Assembly: GCA_026003835.1 (NCBI GenBank)
Contig: BPHZ01000009.1
Location: 1 to 64,000 of the forward strand
Origin: Herpetosiphonaceae bacterium
GTDB taxonomy: Bacteria > Chloroflexota > Chloroflexia > Chloroflexales > Herpetosiphonaceae
DNA length: 64,000 bases
Direction of reading: 5' to 3'
How positions within the stretch are numbered: the first letter of the stretch is position 1; each line of letters begins with the position of its first letter. Below the pieces are notes generated by a model. The model saw nothing but the letters and a program-made list of their open reading frames with translations. It did no database searches and had not been told where the DNA came from. Both the position numbers and the translations under genes were made by a program. This document shows positions 8,332 through 18,138 of this stretch, piece after piece.

Positions 8332-8360
8332 TTGACAAGGAGCACAGCCAGCTGTATAGT
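8332..8360 (+). promoter_or_regulatory. Sigma-70-type promoter of the HU gene
   Basis: TTGACA (8332-8337), a 17-base spacer and TATAGT (8355-8360) are close to consensus. They lie about 75 bases upstream of the HU start codon. Confidence 0.85.
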
Positions 8361-8435
8361 AAGCCATGCCCATCGTTTGGGGCGCTAGGAAGCCTTATAC
8401 TGGCTTTCCAGCCCGCTTGCGGAAGGAGGTCGAGC

Positions 8436-8723
8436 ATGCATCGGACTGAATTTGTTCGTGAAGTAGCTCGCAAAACAGGCCTACCAATGCGTGAGGTGAG
8501 CAAGGTGATTAACACAAGCCTCGATGTCATTGCGGAGACTTTGCGTGGCGGCGAAAAAGTTGTCCTGACCGGCTTCGGCACCTTCGAGATGCGCAGCCGT
8601 CAAGAGCGACAGGGGGTGAATCCTAAGACCCGCGAGCGGATCACCATCGGAGCCACCAGGACGCCCGGCTTTACGGCTAGTACAACGCTCAAAAATGCTG
8701 TCCGTAATGGCGGCGAGGCGTGA
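8436..8723 (+). CDS. HU-family histone-like DNA-binding protein
   Basis: A 95-residue HU/IHF protein, the normal family length. The N-terminal helices (TEFVREVARKTGLPMREVSK) form the dimer body. The signature GEKVVLTGFGTFEMRSRQER leads into the beta arm, with NPKTRERITIGATRTPGF, including the proline that wedges into DNA. It binds and bends DNA without strong sequence preference. ATG at 8436 is preceded by GGAAGGAGGT at a 5-base spacing, and a near-consensus promoter lies upstream, so strong expression is expected. A long inverted repeat after the stop separates it from the convergent M23 gene. Confidence 0.95.
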   Translation: MHRTEFVREVARKTGLPMREVSKVINTSLDVIAETLRGGEKVVLTGFGTFEMRSRQERQGVNPKTRERITIGATRTPGFTASTTLKNAVRNGGEA

Positions 8724-8741
8724 TCATCGGCCAGCATGCCG

Positions 8742-8792
8742 GAGATGAAAGAGCGGCCAGCCTCACTTGGGCTGGCCGCTCGCTTTCATCTC
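8742..8792. terminator. Bidirectional terminator between HU and the M23 peptidase
   Basis: A long inverted repeat (GAGATGAAAGAGCGGCCAGCC and its near-complement) forms a stem of about 20 bp around a short loop, between convergent genes. It is followed by TCTCGTTGTT on the + strand, so the U-tract is weak. Confidence 0.75.
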
Positions 8793-8803
8793 GTTGTTCC
8801 CAC

Positions 8804-10921
8804 TTATGGGAGATAATTCAGGGGGTTTACCGGGACCCCATCAAGCTTCACGGTAAAGTGAAGGTGCGGGCCGGTCGAGTAACCGCCGCCGGCGCGGTCG
8901 TATGTACTGCCCATATAACCGATGAGCTGGCCGGCCTTCACATAATCCCCGACACGCACAACAGGCCGCGACATCATATGGCCGTAGATGGTAGAGAAAC
9001 CGCCATCATGCGCCATCTTGACACAGTAGCCGAAACCGCTGCACCAGCCTGCCTCAACAACCGTGCCGGTGCGGGCCGCGACGATTGGTGTCCCCTGCCG
9101 GTTCGCAATATCGATGCCGTCATGGAACATACGCCATGGGAATCGACGCCAGCCAAAACCAGAGGTGAACTCTCCGTACGTTGGCCACACCCAGATCGGC
9201 GGCGGCGCCGGAAAATCATCGGTTTCAGGAAGCTCGGCGGCTAAATCTGCCGGCACACTTAAGATTTCGCTCGCCATCCAGCCGACCTCACCATTTGCCT
9301 GGATGACTTTGAACCAGTCTTCGTGGCGGGCCAGCAACCGAACTCGCGTGCCTGCAGGCAGCTTGGCGATCGAGTCGTAGATGGTTGCCGGGCCCTCACG
9401 CACGTTCGATTCGTCATTCAACACTGTTGCGACGGGTACTGGGGGTGGAAGATCGGTCGCTTCGGGCACTGTTGCGGCAACCTCCGGCCGCACATTCAAA
9501 ACCTCGTTCGCCATCCAGCCTTGGGTGCCGTCAGCGTACTCAATCTTGAACCAGTTATTGTAGTGTCCGACCAGGCGCACTCGGGCGCCAGCCGAGAGGG
9601 CGCCGATCGAGTCGTAGAAAATATCAGGCCCCAGACGGATGTTTGTTCCGTCGTCGCGGACCGTCGCCGTAGGGACAAAGGCGGGAAAGTCGTTGGTTTC
9701 GGGCAGATTGACCAGCGCACCAGGCGGAATGTTGAGCGCCTGAGCTGATACCCAGCCCATGCCGAGGCCCGACAGCTCGACTTTGAACCAATCGCCAAAG
9801 TATCCGGTCAGACGCAGCTGATCGCCGGGAAGGAGATCGGCGATCGGTTCGTAGATCGAGGATGGCCCCTCGTGAATCTGAACATCCGGGGCGATCACTG
9901 TGGCGATGGGCTCGGCTTTGATCGCCGCCAGCTCTTGCTCGCTGCGCGTTGAGAGCCCGCCGGATCCAATGGGGAGTGTTCCACCGGGAATAAAAATCTC
10001 CTGGCCGACAGGCAGCGGATCGCCGGCTACTAAATCGTTTGGCCCATAGCCGACGATGGCGGCCAGCGAGACGTTGTAATGCGATGCGATCGACTCAAGC
10101 GTCTCGCCTTCCTGGATGACGTGCGGAACACCTGAGATACGCGGTATGCGCAGCAGCTGGCCAATAGCCAGTGGCTGACCATCACCAAGGTTGTTTGAGG
10201 ATGCGATCGAGAGCACGCTGACCTGGTATCGTCGCGCGATATCTCCCAGGGTTTCGCCTGGGGCGACCCTGTGCTCAACGCCAAACGCCGGCCCTCGCTT
10301 TGGCTGCGGCAAACCTGTGGCAGGGATCATCTCGTCGCGGGGCCGCTGCCGCCCACCAACTGCACTGGTGGTCAGCATGGAGACTGGACGCCGCTCTAGT
10401 TCCTCGCTTGATGATTGGTCGCTGGGGATGCGCCCAATCGAGAGCATTCCCATACTGTGAGGATCGCCTACGTTATTTCCGATGGCGATTGCGGCAATTG
10501 CAAGCGCCAGTACGAACATGTGCCCAATAAGGCGCTCGGTTGTGCGCGAACGCCGGAATAACGTCAGTCGAGGTACGTGCAGCTGAACTGGGCGTCGTCG
10601 TGGTTTTGTAACAGCGCCGCGCTTCCCGCTCAAGGCTGCACGAGCATCATCCGCAGCCTGGCGCTGCTCGCTTCGTCGTTGTGGAGTAGACCAGGTGAGA
10701 GGAAAATTGCTGCCTCTTTTATCTCTATTGTTGAGGACTCCTGGTTTTCTGCTCAACCAGTGAGGGATATCTGTCTTTGATGGAGGTAACAACACTACCT
10801 CACTATCTGCTGCTGTCGAACCTGGACAGCTATCTTGTGATGCTGAGTGAACTGCCATTCTTGTACTCGCTCCTTTCGTATGAGACGACGCTCCAAGAGT
10901 GGCGAACGTGGCCACAGTCAT
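8804..10921 (-). CDS. Membrane-anchored LysM/SH3 M23 metallopeptidase
   Basis: A 705-residue cell-envelope protein. A charged cytoplasmic N-terminus is followed by one membrane segment (about 132-150). Two LysM peptidoglycan-binding modules (216-260, 266-312), three bacterial SH3 modules (about 338-398, 418-477, 497-556) and a C-terminal M23 (lysostaphin/NlpD-like) domain (about 585-700) lie outside. Zinc ligands are visible: H600 and D604 in FHDGIDI and H688 in HLHF, with YGH at 646-648. It should bind and cut, or regulate cutting of, peptidoglycan cross-bridges. The start at 10921 lacks a clear ribosome-binding site; ATG at 10858 (residue 22) has GGAG upstream and may be the true start. It converges on HU. 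Confidence 0.9.
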   Translation of the reverse strand: MTVATFATLGASSHTKGASTRMAVHSASQDSCPGSTAADSEVVLLPPSKTDIPHWLSRKPGVLNNRDKRGSNFPLTWSTPQRRSEQRQAADDARAALSGKRGAVTKPRRRPVQLHVPRLTLFRRSRTTERLIGHMFVLALAIAAIAIGNNVGDPHSMGMLSIGRIPSDQSSSEELERRPVSMLTTSAVGGRQRPRDEMIPATGLPQPKRGPAFGVEHRVAPGETLGDIARRYQVSVLSIASSNNLGDGQPLAIGQLLRIPRISGVPHVIQEGETLESIASHYNVSLAAIVGYGPNDLVAGDPLPVGQEIFIPGGTLPIGSGGLSTRSEQELAAIKAEPIATVIAPDVQIHEGPSSIYEPIADLLPGDQLRLTGYFGDWFKVELSGLGMGWVSAQALNIPPGALVNLPETNDFPAFVPTATVRDDGTNIRLGPDIFYDSIGALSAGARVRLVGHYNNWFKIEYADGTQGWMANEVLNVRPEVAATVPEATDLPPPVPVATVLNDESNVREGPATIYDSIAKLPAGTRVRLLARHEDWFKVIQANGEVGWMASEILSVPADLAAELPETDDFPAPPPIWVWPTYGEFTSGFGWRRFPWRMFHDGIDIANRQGTPIVAARTGTVVEAGWCSGFGYCVKMAHDGGFSTIYGHMMSRPVVRVGDYVKAGQLIGYMGSTYDRAGGGYSTGPHLHFTVKLDGVPVNPLNYLP

Positions 10922-11176
10922 TGATGGCGAGAGTCGTTGTCAGGAGCACATGTTGGCGATTAGAATAGCGGAAGAGCGCTATTTTGTCAACTAACCAATC
11001 ATTTACTTTATCTAACTTAACGTAATGTATTCACTCTGCTCCTCTGACTCAGAGACGTGGTATACTGAAAGGACATGGAAGCGGTCTGTTATGTCAATAT
11101 ATACCGTGCGATGTATAGCCAGGCTCCAGACTTCTTAACTGGTCACAGTGGTTGGTGATTTTTAAGGAGGTTGTCT

Positions 11177-11899
11177 ATGGCAGACAGTACGTTGAAGATC
11201 ACCTGGCTCGGTCACGGCACGTTCTTTTTTGAAACTCCCGGAGGGAAGCGGCTTCTTCTCGACCCATGGATCAACAATAATCCTTCCTTTCCAAAAGGGT
11301 GGGAGGATCGCCTGAAGTCGCAGATCGACGCTATTCTGCTGACACACGGGCATTTTGATCATATCGGCGATCTGGTTGATGTTGCCAGGGCTACTGCTGC
11401 TCCGATCGTCTGTATTTTCGATATGACCTCCTGGCTGTCCGGCCAGGGTCTTGAGAATCTCATCGGCTTCAATAAGGGCGGGACGATCGAGGTCGCCGGC
11501 ATCAAGGTGACGATGACCGATGCGCGCCATAGCAGCAGTTTTGTCGAGGATCATCGCATTATCTATATGGGCGATCCTTGCGGCTATGTGATCGAGTTTG
11601 AGAATGGTTTTAAGGTCTATCACACTGGTGATACCTGCGTGTTTGGCGACATGCGGATCATTGGCGAGCTTTATCGGCCTGATCTGGTCATTCTGCCGAT
11701 CGGTGGATACTTTACCATGGATCCGCGCCAGGCCGCCTATGCTGCAAAGCTGATCGGCGCTCGCCGTATTATTCCCGAGCACTATGGCACCTTCCCTATC
11801 CTATCCGGGACGCCTGAGGATCTGCGACGCTATGCCGGGGAGTTCGGCGCCGATGTGGAGGTGATCGCGCTCAATCCGGGCGAGTCGTGGTCGGCCTAG
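11177..11899 (+). CDS. UPF0173 metal-dependent hydrolase (metallo-beta-lactamase fold)
   Basis: A 240-residue protein of the UPF0173 (YtkL-type) family. The binuclear metal motif HGHFDHIGD is present, followed by later ligands (DARHSSS, TGDT and PEHYGTF). The N-terminus (KITWLGHGTFFFETPGGKRLLLDPW) is characteristic. The physiological substrate of the family is not established. ATG at 11177 is chosen: AAGGAGG ends 6 bases upstream, whereas the upstream TTG at 11171 abuts it. The gene stands alone between M23 (divergent) and a dehydrogenase, with a hairpin after it. Confidence 0.9.
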   Translation: MADSTLKITWLGHGTFFFETPGGKRLLLDPWINNNPSFPKGWEDRLKSQIDAILLTHGHFDHIGDLVDVARATAAPIVCIFDMTSWLSGQGLENLIGFNKGGTIEVAGIKVTMTDARHSSSFVEDHRIIYMGDPCGYVIEFENGFKVYHTGDTCVFGDMRIIGELYRPDLVILPIGGYFTMDPRQAAYAAKLIGARRIIPEHYGTFPILSGTPEDLRRYAGEFGADVEVIALNPGESWSA

Positions 11900-11951
11900 C
11901 ATATCATTGGCATTTCCGGCCGCGAAGCACAAGCTGGATGGTTTCTCCCTG

Positions 11952-11985
11952 CCCCGAGGATCGGCCCTGGCGCCAATCCTCGGGG
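11952..11985 (+). terminator. Stem-loop after the UPF0173 gene
   Basis: A perfect 10-bp stem, CCCCGAGGAT with ATCCTCGGGG, encloses 14 bases. There is no long T-run (ACAGCTTT follows), so termination is plausible but not certain. Confidence 0.55.
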
Positions 11986-12067
11986 ACAGCTTTATGCGCC
12001 GCGAGCGGCTTTCGCTGGCATAGAAGTTGAACATTAATCCGGTAGGATTATTAAAGTGAGGAGTGCC

Positions 12068-13021
12068 GTGCGGGTTATTGTGCCGGAAAGAGCCGTCGAA
12101 TACCTGCGATCGAACATACCAGCTATAACCTCGCTGGCAAATCTGCTTGTCATCGATCGCAATGGTGACGGCGATGAGGTAGCAGATGCCGATGCGCTGT
12201 TTCTCTGGGGACTCAGCGCCGAGGGGTTGGATCGTGTGCTGACGGCCGCGCCGAAGCTGCGCTGGATTCACACAGTGAGCGCGGGCGTCGATAGGGTTAT
12301 CAGGCCGGAAATGCTCCAGCGCGGCATCACCCTGACCAACTCCTCTGGAATCCACTCCGTTCCAATTGCCGAATGGGTGATGGCTGTCATGCTTGCTGAG
12401 GCCAAGCATCTGCGCGAGCTGAACGCTGCCCAGCGAGAGCGGCGCTGGATCAAGGCTGATCTCAGACTTAATGAATTGGCCGGTAAAACCATCCTTATCC
12501 TTGGCCTTGGCGATATTGGCCGCGCCGTTGCCCAGCGCGCCGCTGCTTTCGCTATGCGCGTCTGGGGCACCAGGCGCCGTCGTGAGCCGGTTCCAGGTGT
12601 AGAGCGTGTATTTGGCCCTGATGAGTGGCGATCTGCCCTGCCCGAGGCGGACTACCTGGTTGTCACGCTGCCGTTGACTGGCCGGACACGCCGGCTTATC
12701 GGCGCAGCTGAGTTTGCTGCCCTGAAGCCGGGCGCCTGGATCATCAATATCGCGCGTGGTGAGATCATCGACGAGCCGGCGTTGATCGATGCCTTGCAGC
12801 ACGGCCACCTCGGCGGTGCGGCGCTCGATGTCTTTGAGCAGGAGCCATTGCCTGCGGAGAGCCCTCTCTGGGGATTTGATCATGTCTTTGTTTCGCCTCA
12901 TATCTCGTGGTCGTCGCCGCGTATTCAGGAGCGAGCCGCGACCCTTTTCCTTGAGAACCTGCGTCGTTACTGTCGTGGTGAAGCGCTGCTGAACGTTGTG
13001 GATCTGGAGGCGGGGTATTGA
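12068..13021 (+). CDS. D-2-hydroxyacid dehydrogenase (NAD(P)-dependent)
   Basis: A 317-residue enzyme of the D-isomer-specific 2-hydroxyacid dehydrogenase family. It shows the Rossmann motif ILGLGDIGRAVAQRAAAF, the catalytic arginine in NIARGEIIDEPAL, the glutamate in LDVFEQEPLP and the catalytic histidine in SPHISWSS. It would reduce a 2-keto acid reversibly to the D-2-hydroxy acid; the substrate (glyoxylate, hydroxypyruvate or phosphoglycerate-like) cannot be read. It is shorter than 3-phosphoglycerate dehydrogenase and lacks an ACT domain. GTG at 12068 is preferred, with GAGGAG 4 bases upstream; an in-frame GTG at 12056 overlaps that site. Confidence 0.9.
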   Translation: MRVIVPERAVEYLRSNIPAITSLANLLVIDRNGDGDEVADADALFLWGLSAEGLDRVLTAAPKLRWIHTVSAGVDRVIRPEMLQRGITLTNSSGIHSVPIAEWVMAVMLAEAKHLRELNAAQRERRWIKADLRLNELAGKTILILGLGDIGRAVAQRAAAFAMRVWGTRRRREPVPGVERVFGPDEWRSALPEADYLVVTLPLTGRTRRLIGAAEFAALKPGAWIINIARGEIIDEPALIDALQHGHLGGAALDVFEQEPLPAESPLWGFDHVFVSPHISWSSPRIQERAATLFLENLRRYCRGEALLNVVDLEAGY

Positions 13022-13090
13022 TATGTGTGGTAGAATATAGAGAGCATCTTCGATATATTCTGATGCAGCACAAAGGAAGGAGTTTTTTCG

Positions 13091-13417
13091 ATGGCTAAGC
13101 CGATTCCAGTCACAGATCAAGAATTCGAAGAGAAGGTCCTTAAGTCTCAAGAGGTTGTGATGGTTGACTTCTGGGCTCCGTGGTGCGGGCCTTGCCGCGC
13201 TGTTGCACCCATCCTTGACGAGCTGGCTAAGGAGTACGAAGGGAGGGTGACCATCGCCAAGGTCAATACTGACGAGAACCCAAAGTACGCCATGCAGTAT
13301 AAGGTGCAGGGTATCCCAACCATGATCTTCTTCCGTGAAGGGAAAGAGGTTGATCGTATTGTTGGCGCCGGTCCGAAGGCCTACTATAAAAATAAGTTGG
13401 AGGCGCTGCTCAAATAA
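13091..13417 (+). CDS. trxA: Thioredoxin
   Basis: A 108-residue cytoplasmic thioredoxin with the active site WCGPC (C32, C35) in FWAPWCGPCRAVAPIL. The cis-proline loop GIPTMIFF and the C-terminal helix are present. It reduces protein disulfides using thioredoxin reductase, which is not in the window. The length is standard. AAGGAAGGAG lies upstream, separated from the ATG by a T-rich stretch. A strong intrinsic terminator follows, so it is probably monocistronic. Confidence 0.96.
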   Translation: MAKPIPVTDQEFEEKVLKSQEVVMVDFWAPWCGPCRAVAPILDELAKEYEGRVTIAKVNTDENPKYAMQYKVQGIPTMIFFREGKEVDRIVGAGPKAYYKNKLEALLK

Positions 13418-13432
13418 CCTGGATCCTCTCGT

Positions 13433-13464
13433 GCGGGCCGTATAGCCACGGCCCGCCTTTTTTT
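13433..13464 (+). terminator. Intrinsic terminator of trxA
   Basis: GCGGGCCGT pairs perfectly with ACGGCCCGC over a 6-base loop and is followed by C and seven or more T. Confidence 0.93.
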
Positions 13465-13524
13465 GCCCGGCTACGGTGGGCCGGCGTTTGTGTGCTACCT
13501 GGATGGCGGTTCGCTTGACAGGTA

Positions 13525-13571
13525 TGCTAGAATAGAAGTTGTCCCCTCCCCAGGAGGGGGAGGGGTAAACT
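13525..13571 (+). promoter_or_regulatory. copZ promoter with a candidate copper-repressor operator
   Basis: TGCTAGAAT (13525-13533) reads as an extended -10. Just downstream (about 13541-13566) lies a G/C palindrome, CCCCTCCCC-AGGA-GGGGGAGGGG. Its position over the start region and its C-run/G-run symmetry resemble CsoR-type copper operators. No csoR gene is in the window, so the regulator assignment is inference. Confidence 0.45.
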
Positions 13572-13591
13572 CGTAACCAGGAGGTTCAAAC

Positions 13592-13828
13592 ATGGCTGTC
13601 GAGCGCTTCAATGTTCCCGGTGTCTCCTGCAACCATTGTGTTCAGGCGATCTCCAAAGAGGTTGGCGCAGTGCCCGGCGTGAAGAAGGTAGAGGTTGGGC
13701 TTCAGGATAAGGTGGTCACTGTTGAGCATGAGGGAAGCGTCAGCCGGGAGGCCATCATCGACGCAATCAATGAGGCGGGCTACGATGTCTCGCCCTATGA
13801 TTCAACGATTGGTTTGCAGCAGGCGTGA
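13592..13828 (+). CDS. copZ: Copper chaperone CopZ-like (HMA domain)
   Basis: A 78-residue single heavy-metal-associated domain. The metal site is GVSCNHC (C13, C16), followed by the beta-alpha-beta pattern with VPGVKKVEVGLQDKVVTVEHEG and INEAGY near the end. It carries Cu(I) in the cytoplasm, most likely to the copper ATPase 165 bases downstream. CCAGGAGG precedes the ATG. The two genes are probably co-transcribed; I see no terminator between them. Confidence 0.9.
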   Translation: MAVERFNVPGVSCNHCVQAISKEVGAVPGVKKVEVGLQDKVVTVEHEGSVSREAIIDAINEAGYDVSPYDSTIGLQQA

Positions 13829-13992
13829 TCGATCGTTTCCAGCTCCGAGCGTCGAGTCTTGAGGAGAGCAGGCACCATTCAAAGCTCGATCATGCATGAT
13901 CGTTATTTTGCGCGTTTCGTGCCAGTATCCTGTGCATGAGTGCGAGACGATAGGGGTGCGGCGCTACCGTACCCCTATTTTGGGTAACCCTT

Positions 13993-16569
13993 ATGAAAGA
14001 GAAACAACTTACACTCCCGGTGACGGGTATGACCTGCGCATCCTGCGTCAATCGCGTCGAGCGAGCGCTGAAGAAGCTGCCCGGCGTCAACGAGGCGGCG
14101 GTCAATCTGGCTACCGAGCAGGCCACGGTGGTCTTCGATCCGACGCAGGCCAGCGCCCAACAGCTCATTTCGGCGATCGAGGATCGAGGGTATGGGGTCG
14201 TCACCCAATCCTTCACCTTCCCGGTGACGGGCATGACCTGCGCATCGTGCGTCAACCGCATCGAGCGAGCGCTGAAGAAGGTCGACGGCGTGCTGGAGGC
14301 TTCGGTCAACCTGGCTACTGAGCAGGCAACAGTCATCGCCGTCCCCGGCACTCCCTGGCCGGCACTCAAAGCTGCGGTAGAAGGCGCCGGCTACGGCGTG
14401 ATTGAGGTCGCCGAGCATGGTTCTGCCGGGCAGGTGGATAGCGAGGCAGCGGCGCGGGCGGCGGAGGTCGCCAGGAAGTGGCGGCAGCTTGTCCTCGGCG
14501 TTGTCCTCGGCCTGCCGCTGTTTATCCTCTCGATGCTCCAAGATTTTAAGCTCATCGATCCGATCTGGCTGGGCGAGGCCCGCGAGATGCTGCATGTCTC
14601 CGGGATGGGCGTGCATCACGAGCCGTTCTACAATCTCTACAGTTGGATCTTCTTGCTGCTGGCGACGCCTATCGTTTTTTACAGCGGCCAGGATTTTATC
14701 AAAGGGGCCTGGGCGAACCTGAAGCATGGCGCTGCCAATATGGATACGCTGATCGCCATGGGCTCGCTGGCGGCCTACCTCTATAGCCTTGCAGTGCTGG
14801 TTTTCAAGCTTAGTGGGCACGTCTACTTCGAGACGGCCGGGATGATCGTCACCCTTATCTTGATTGGTAAATACCTGGAGGTGCGGGCCAAGAGTCAGAC
14901 CTCTGCGGCGATCAGGCGGCTGATGGATCTGCGCCCTAAGCTGGCGCGCGTTATCAGAGGCGGCGTTGAGATCGACATCCCTGTTGAGGAGGTCCGGCCC
15001 GGCGAGATGGTGATTGTCCGCCCTGGCGAGAAGATTCCGGTTGATGGTGTGATTGTCAGCGGCAACTCTGTTGTCGACGAGAGCATGCTGACCGGCGAGT
15101 CGATCCCGGTCGAGAAGAAGGAAGGCGATAGCGTGATCGGCGCGACGATCAATAAGACGGGCTCATTCCAAATGCGCGCCACGCGTATCGGCAAAGAGAG
15201 CGCTCTTGCCCAGATCATTGCCCTGGTACAACAGGCGCAGGGCTCCAAAGCGCCCGTGCAGCGCCTGGTCGATCGCATTTCCGGCGTCTTTGTCCCGGTA
15301 GTTATCGTTATTGCTATCCTGACCTTCCTGGCCTGGTTGACGATCGGCGATGCCGGCTTTACTCCGGCTCTGGTCTTCGCCGTAGCGGTGTTGGTTATTG
15401 CCTGTCCCTGCGCGCTTGGTCTGGCGACGCCGACGGCGATCATGGTCGGCACCGGCGTCGGCGCGGAGCATGGCATTCTGATTAAAAATGCCGAGAGCCT
15501 GGAGCGTGCCAGTAGTGTTACCGCTATCATCCTCGACAAAACCGGCACAGTCACTGTTGGCCGGCCGGAGGTTACGAGTATTGTGCCGGCCAACGGCTGG
15601 GCGGAAGGGTCGCTGCTCCAGCTTGCCGCTTCCGCCGAGCGCGGCTCCGAGCACCCGTTGGGCGAGGCGATTGTGCGGGCGGCGCAGGCGCAGGGTCTGG
15701 CTCTGACAAGGGCGGAGAGCTTTGAGGCGCTGGCGGGTCATGGCGTCAGCGCTACTGTTGAGGGGCGCACGGTGCTGATCGGTAGCCCTCGCCTGATGGT
15801 TGAGCAGGGCATCGATCTCGGCGAATTGGCCGATTCTGTCGGAGGGCTACAGTCGCAGGGTCGGACAGTCGTGGCGGTTGCTGTCGACGGGCGCGCCGCC
15901 GGCGTTATCGCCATCGCCGATACCATCAAGGAAACGGCGCCTGAGGCGGTGAGGGAACTGCGCGCTCTGGGCTTGCAGGTACTCATGGTCACCGGCGATA
16001 ACACTCGCACAGCCGAGGCGATCGGCGCTCAGGTGGGTATCGACCGGGTGTTGGCCGAAGTGCTGCCGGCCGACAAAGCGGCTGTTGTGAAGCGGCTCCA
16101 GGAGGAGGGGCATATCGTCGCCATGGTCGGCGACGGTATCAACGACGCGCCGGCGCTGGCGCAGGCTGATGTGGGTATCGCTATCGGCACCGGCACGGAT
16201 GTGGCGATGGAGACAGCGGATATTACGCTGATGCGCGGCGATCTGCGCGGTGTGGCGCAGGCCATTGAGCTGTCGCGGCGTACACTGCGTACAATTCGCT
16301 GGAATCTCTTCTGGGCTTTTATCTACAACGTGATAGGGATCCCGATCGCTGCCGGTGCGCTCTATCCGTTTACCGGCTGGCAGCTCTCGCCGATAATCGC
16401 AGCCGGCGCGATGGCATTCTCGTCGGTGTTCGTCGTCACAAACTCGCTGCGTCTGCGGCGATCAAAGCTCTTTACTCCGGGTGAGCAATCTCGTGATCTA
16501 CGCGAGCCTCGGCCTGCCGAGGCTGCAGCAGGCAGCATAAGCAATGTCCGGCCGAAAGGTAGCGCATGA
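13993..16569 (+). CDS. copA: Copper-translocating P1B-type ATPase
   Basis: An 858-residue Cu(I) export ATPase. Two N-terminal HMA domains each carry [10 protein letters not shown] (within about residues 3-70 and 76-142); they are near-identical at the metal site and look like an internal duplication. Membrane helices follow, with the actuator motif [10 protein letters not shown], the intramembrane CPC (about 471-473) in [14 protein letters not shown], the phosphorylation motif DKTGTVT (about 515) and the hinge [13 protein letters not shown] plus the later YN and MxxS-type segments mark the Cu(I) group. It pumps copper out at the expense of ATP, fed by the upstream CopZ. The ATG at 13993 has only a weak ribosome-binding site, which suggests coupling or a different leader. 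Confidence 0.95.
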   Translation: MKEKQLTLPVTGMTCASCVNRVERALKKLPGVNEAAVNLATEQATVVFDPTQASAQQLISAIEDRGYGVVTQSFTFPVTGMTCASCVNRIERALKKVDGVLEASVNLATEQATVIAVPGTPWPALKAAVEGAGYGVIEVAEHGSAGQVDSEAAARAAEVARKWRQLVLGVVLGLPLFILSMLQDFKLIDPIWLGEAREMLHVSGMGVHHEPFYNLYSWIFLLLATPIVFYSGQDFIKGAWANLKHGAANMDTLIAMGSLAAYLYSLAVLVFKLSGHVYFETAGMIVTLILIGKYLEVRAKSQTSAAIRRLMDLRPKLARVIRGGVEIDIPVEEVRPGEMVIVRPGEKIPVDGVIVSGNSVVDESMLTGESIPVEKKEGDSVIGATINKTGSFQMRATRIGKESALAQIIALVQQAQGSKAPVQRLVDRISGVFVPVVIVIAILTFLAWLTIGDAGFTPALVFAVAVLVIACPCALGLATPTAIMVGTGVGAEHGILIKNAESLERASSVTAIILDKTGTVTVGRPEVTSIVPANGWAEGSLLQLAASAERGSEHPLGEAIVRAAQAQGLALTRAESFEALAGHGVSATVEGRTVLIGSPRLMVEQGIDLGELADSVGGLQSQGRTVVAVAVDGRAAGVIAIADTIKETAPEAVRELRALGLQVLMVTGDNTRTAEAIGAQVGIDRVLAEVLPADKAAVVKRLQEEGHIVAMVGDGINDAPALAQADVGIAIGTGTDVAMETADITLMRGDLRGVAQAIELSRRTLRTIRWNLFWAFIYNVIGIPIAAGALYPFTGWQLSPIIAAGAMAFSSVFVVTNSLRLRRSKLFTPGEQSRDLREPRPAEAAAGSISNVRPKGSA

Positions 16570-16585
16570 CGAGCTGGATTTGGGG

Positions 16586-16616
16586 CGGGCGGTGAATGCT
16601 CACCGCCCGTCTTTCG
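16586..16616 (+). terminator. Intrinsic terminator of copA
   Basis: CGGGCGGTGA pairs perfectly with TCACCGCCCG over an ATGC loop and is followed by TCTTTCGTT. Confidence 0.85.
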
Positions 16617-16759
16617 TTATGGTGCGAGTTGAACGTTTCACCCCTCTTATCTGGTTGGAGACACATCCGCAGGCAGATCGCCGGCGCTGGCGCGTTGACG
16701 CCCACTGCTGAAGCTTCTATACTACCTTTAGATGGACATCAGATAAAGGAGTAGTTGAA

Positions 16760-18043
16760 ATGCCTGCCTATAATCAGCTTCGTCAATCTGATCCAGAAAT
16801 CTATGCAGCCATTGAGGCCGAGGCGCGCCGCCAGCGCGAGGGCCTGGAGCTTATCGCCTCGGAGAATTACACCAGCGCTGCGGTGCTGGAGGCAATGGGC
16901 TCGCCATTGACCAACAAGTATGCCGAGGGCTATCCTGGCCGGCGCTACTATGGCGGCTGCGAGTTCGTCGATATCGCCGAATCGCTGGCAATCGAGCGGG
17001 CCAGGCAGCTATTCGGCGCGGAGCATGTCAACGTCCAGCCACACTCCGGCGCCCAGGCCAATATTGCTGTCTATACCGCATTGCTCCAGCCCGGCGATAC
17101 GATCTTGGGTATGCGGCTCGACCAGGGTGGCCATCTCACCCACGGCTCGCCGGTCAACTTCTCCGGCAAGTGGTACAACGTCCACTTCTACGGGGTCGAC
17201 CAGGAGACGGGCCAGATCGACTACGATGATGTTGCCCGTGTGGCGCGCGAGGTGCGCCCCAAGCTGATCACCTCCGGCGCCAGCGCCTATCCGCGCATCA
17301 TCGATTTCAAGCGTTTACGCGCGGTTGCCGACGAGGTTGGCGCGCTGCTGATGGCCGATATTGCCCACATTGCGGGCCTTGTTGTCGCCGGCGAGCACCC
17401 ATCGCCTGTCGGCGTTGCCCAGATCGTCACCACCACGACCCATAAGACTCTCCGCGGGCCGCGTGGTGGAATGATTCTCTGCGATGCCCAGTATGCGAAA
17501 GCGATCGACAGCAGCGTCTTCCCCGGCACGCAGGGCGGCCCGCTGATGCACGTTATCGCTGCCAAAGCGGTGGCTTTTGGCGAAGCGCTGCGGCCGGAGT
17601 TCAAGGAATACCAGCGCCGCATTCGCGAAAATGCCCGCGTCCTCGCCGAGACGTTTCTGGAGCATGGCATGAAGCTGGTCAGCGGCGGCACGGACAACCA
17701 CTTGATGTTGATGGATCTGACGCCGCTGGGTATGACCGGCGCCAAGGCCCAGAAGGCGCTGGATCGGGCGGGCATTACAGTCAATAAAAACGCCATCCCC
17801 TATGATCCACAGCCGCCCACCAAGACCAGCGGCATCCGCATCGGTACGCCCGCGGTCACGACACGCGGCATGGGTCCTGCCGAGATGCGCCGCATCGGCG
17901 GTTGGATCGTCGAGGTGCTGCGTAACATCGACGACGAAGAGCGGCAAGCGCGTATTGCGGAGGAAGTGCGCGAGATGTGCCGCGACTTCCCTGTACCAGG
18001 CCTGGAAACCTGGACAACCGGCGAGCCGGTGCAAGTGCGCTAG
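16760..18043 (+). CDS. glyA: Serine hydroxymethyltransferase
   Basis: A 427-residue PLP enzyme that interconverts serine and glycine with tetrahydrofolate, supplying one-carbon units. The PLP lysine lies in [14 protein letters not shown] (about K229). Other signatures are [34 protein letters not shown] and [10 protein letters not shown]. The length is normal. AAAGGAG lies upstream of the ATG at 16760. It is followed by a Cys-rich unknown gene and lipA, both connected to one-carbon/glycine and lipoate metabolism in other organisms through the glycine cleavage system; that link is inference. Confidence 0.97.
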   Translation: MPAYNQLRQSDPEIYAAIEAEARRQREGLELIASENYTSAAVLEAMGSPLTNKYAEGYPGRRYYGGCEFVDIAESLAIERARQLFGAEHVNVQPHSGAQANIAVYTALLQPGDTILGMRLDQGGHLTHGSPVNFSGKWYNVHFYGVDQETGQIDYDDVARVAREVRPKLITSGASAYPRIIDFKRLRAVADEVGALLMADIAHIAGLVVAGEHPSPVGVAQIVTTTTHKTLRGPRGGMILCDAQYAKAIDSSVFPGTQGGPLMHVIAAKAVAFGEALRPEFKEYQRRIRENARVLAETFLEHGMKLVSGGTDNHLMLMDLTPLGMTGAKAQKALDRAGITVNKNAIPYDPQPPTKTSGIRIGTPAVTTRGMGPAEMRRIGGWIVEVLRNIDDEERQARIAEEVREMCRDFPVPGLETWTTGEPVQVR

Positions 18044-18138
18044 CTTTTACGGTCGCCATCGATCGTGGTATCATGGGAAGAGTGCGAAGCTGCCGTATCC
18101 CTTAGAAGACGTTTGATCGTATCAGTCCGGGTGATATC

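Noticed and set aside
11801..13150. Long open frame on the reverse strand opposite the 2-hydroxyacid dehydrogenase
   Set aside because: It mirrors a clearly real dehydrogenase with all catalytic motifs; the reverse translation has no domain features.
13515..13533. TTGACA at 13515 paired with TAGAAT at 13528 as a standard promoter
   Set aside because: The spacer is only 7 bases; an extended -10 reading is more reasonable.
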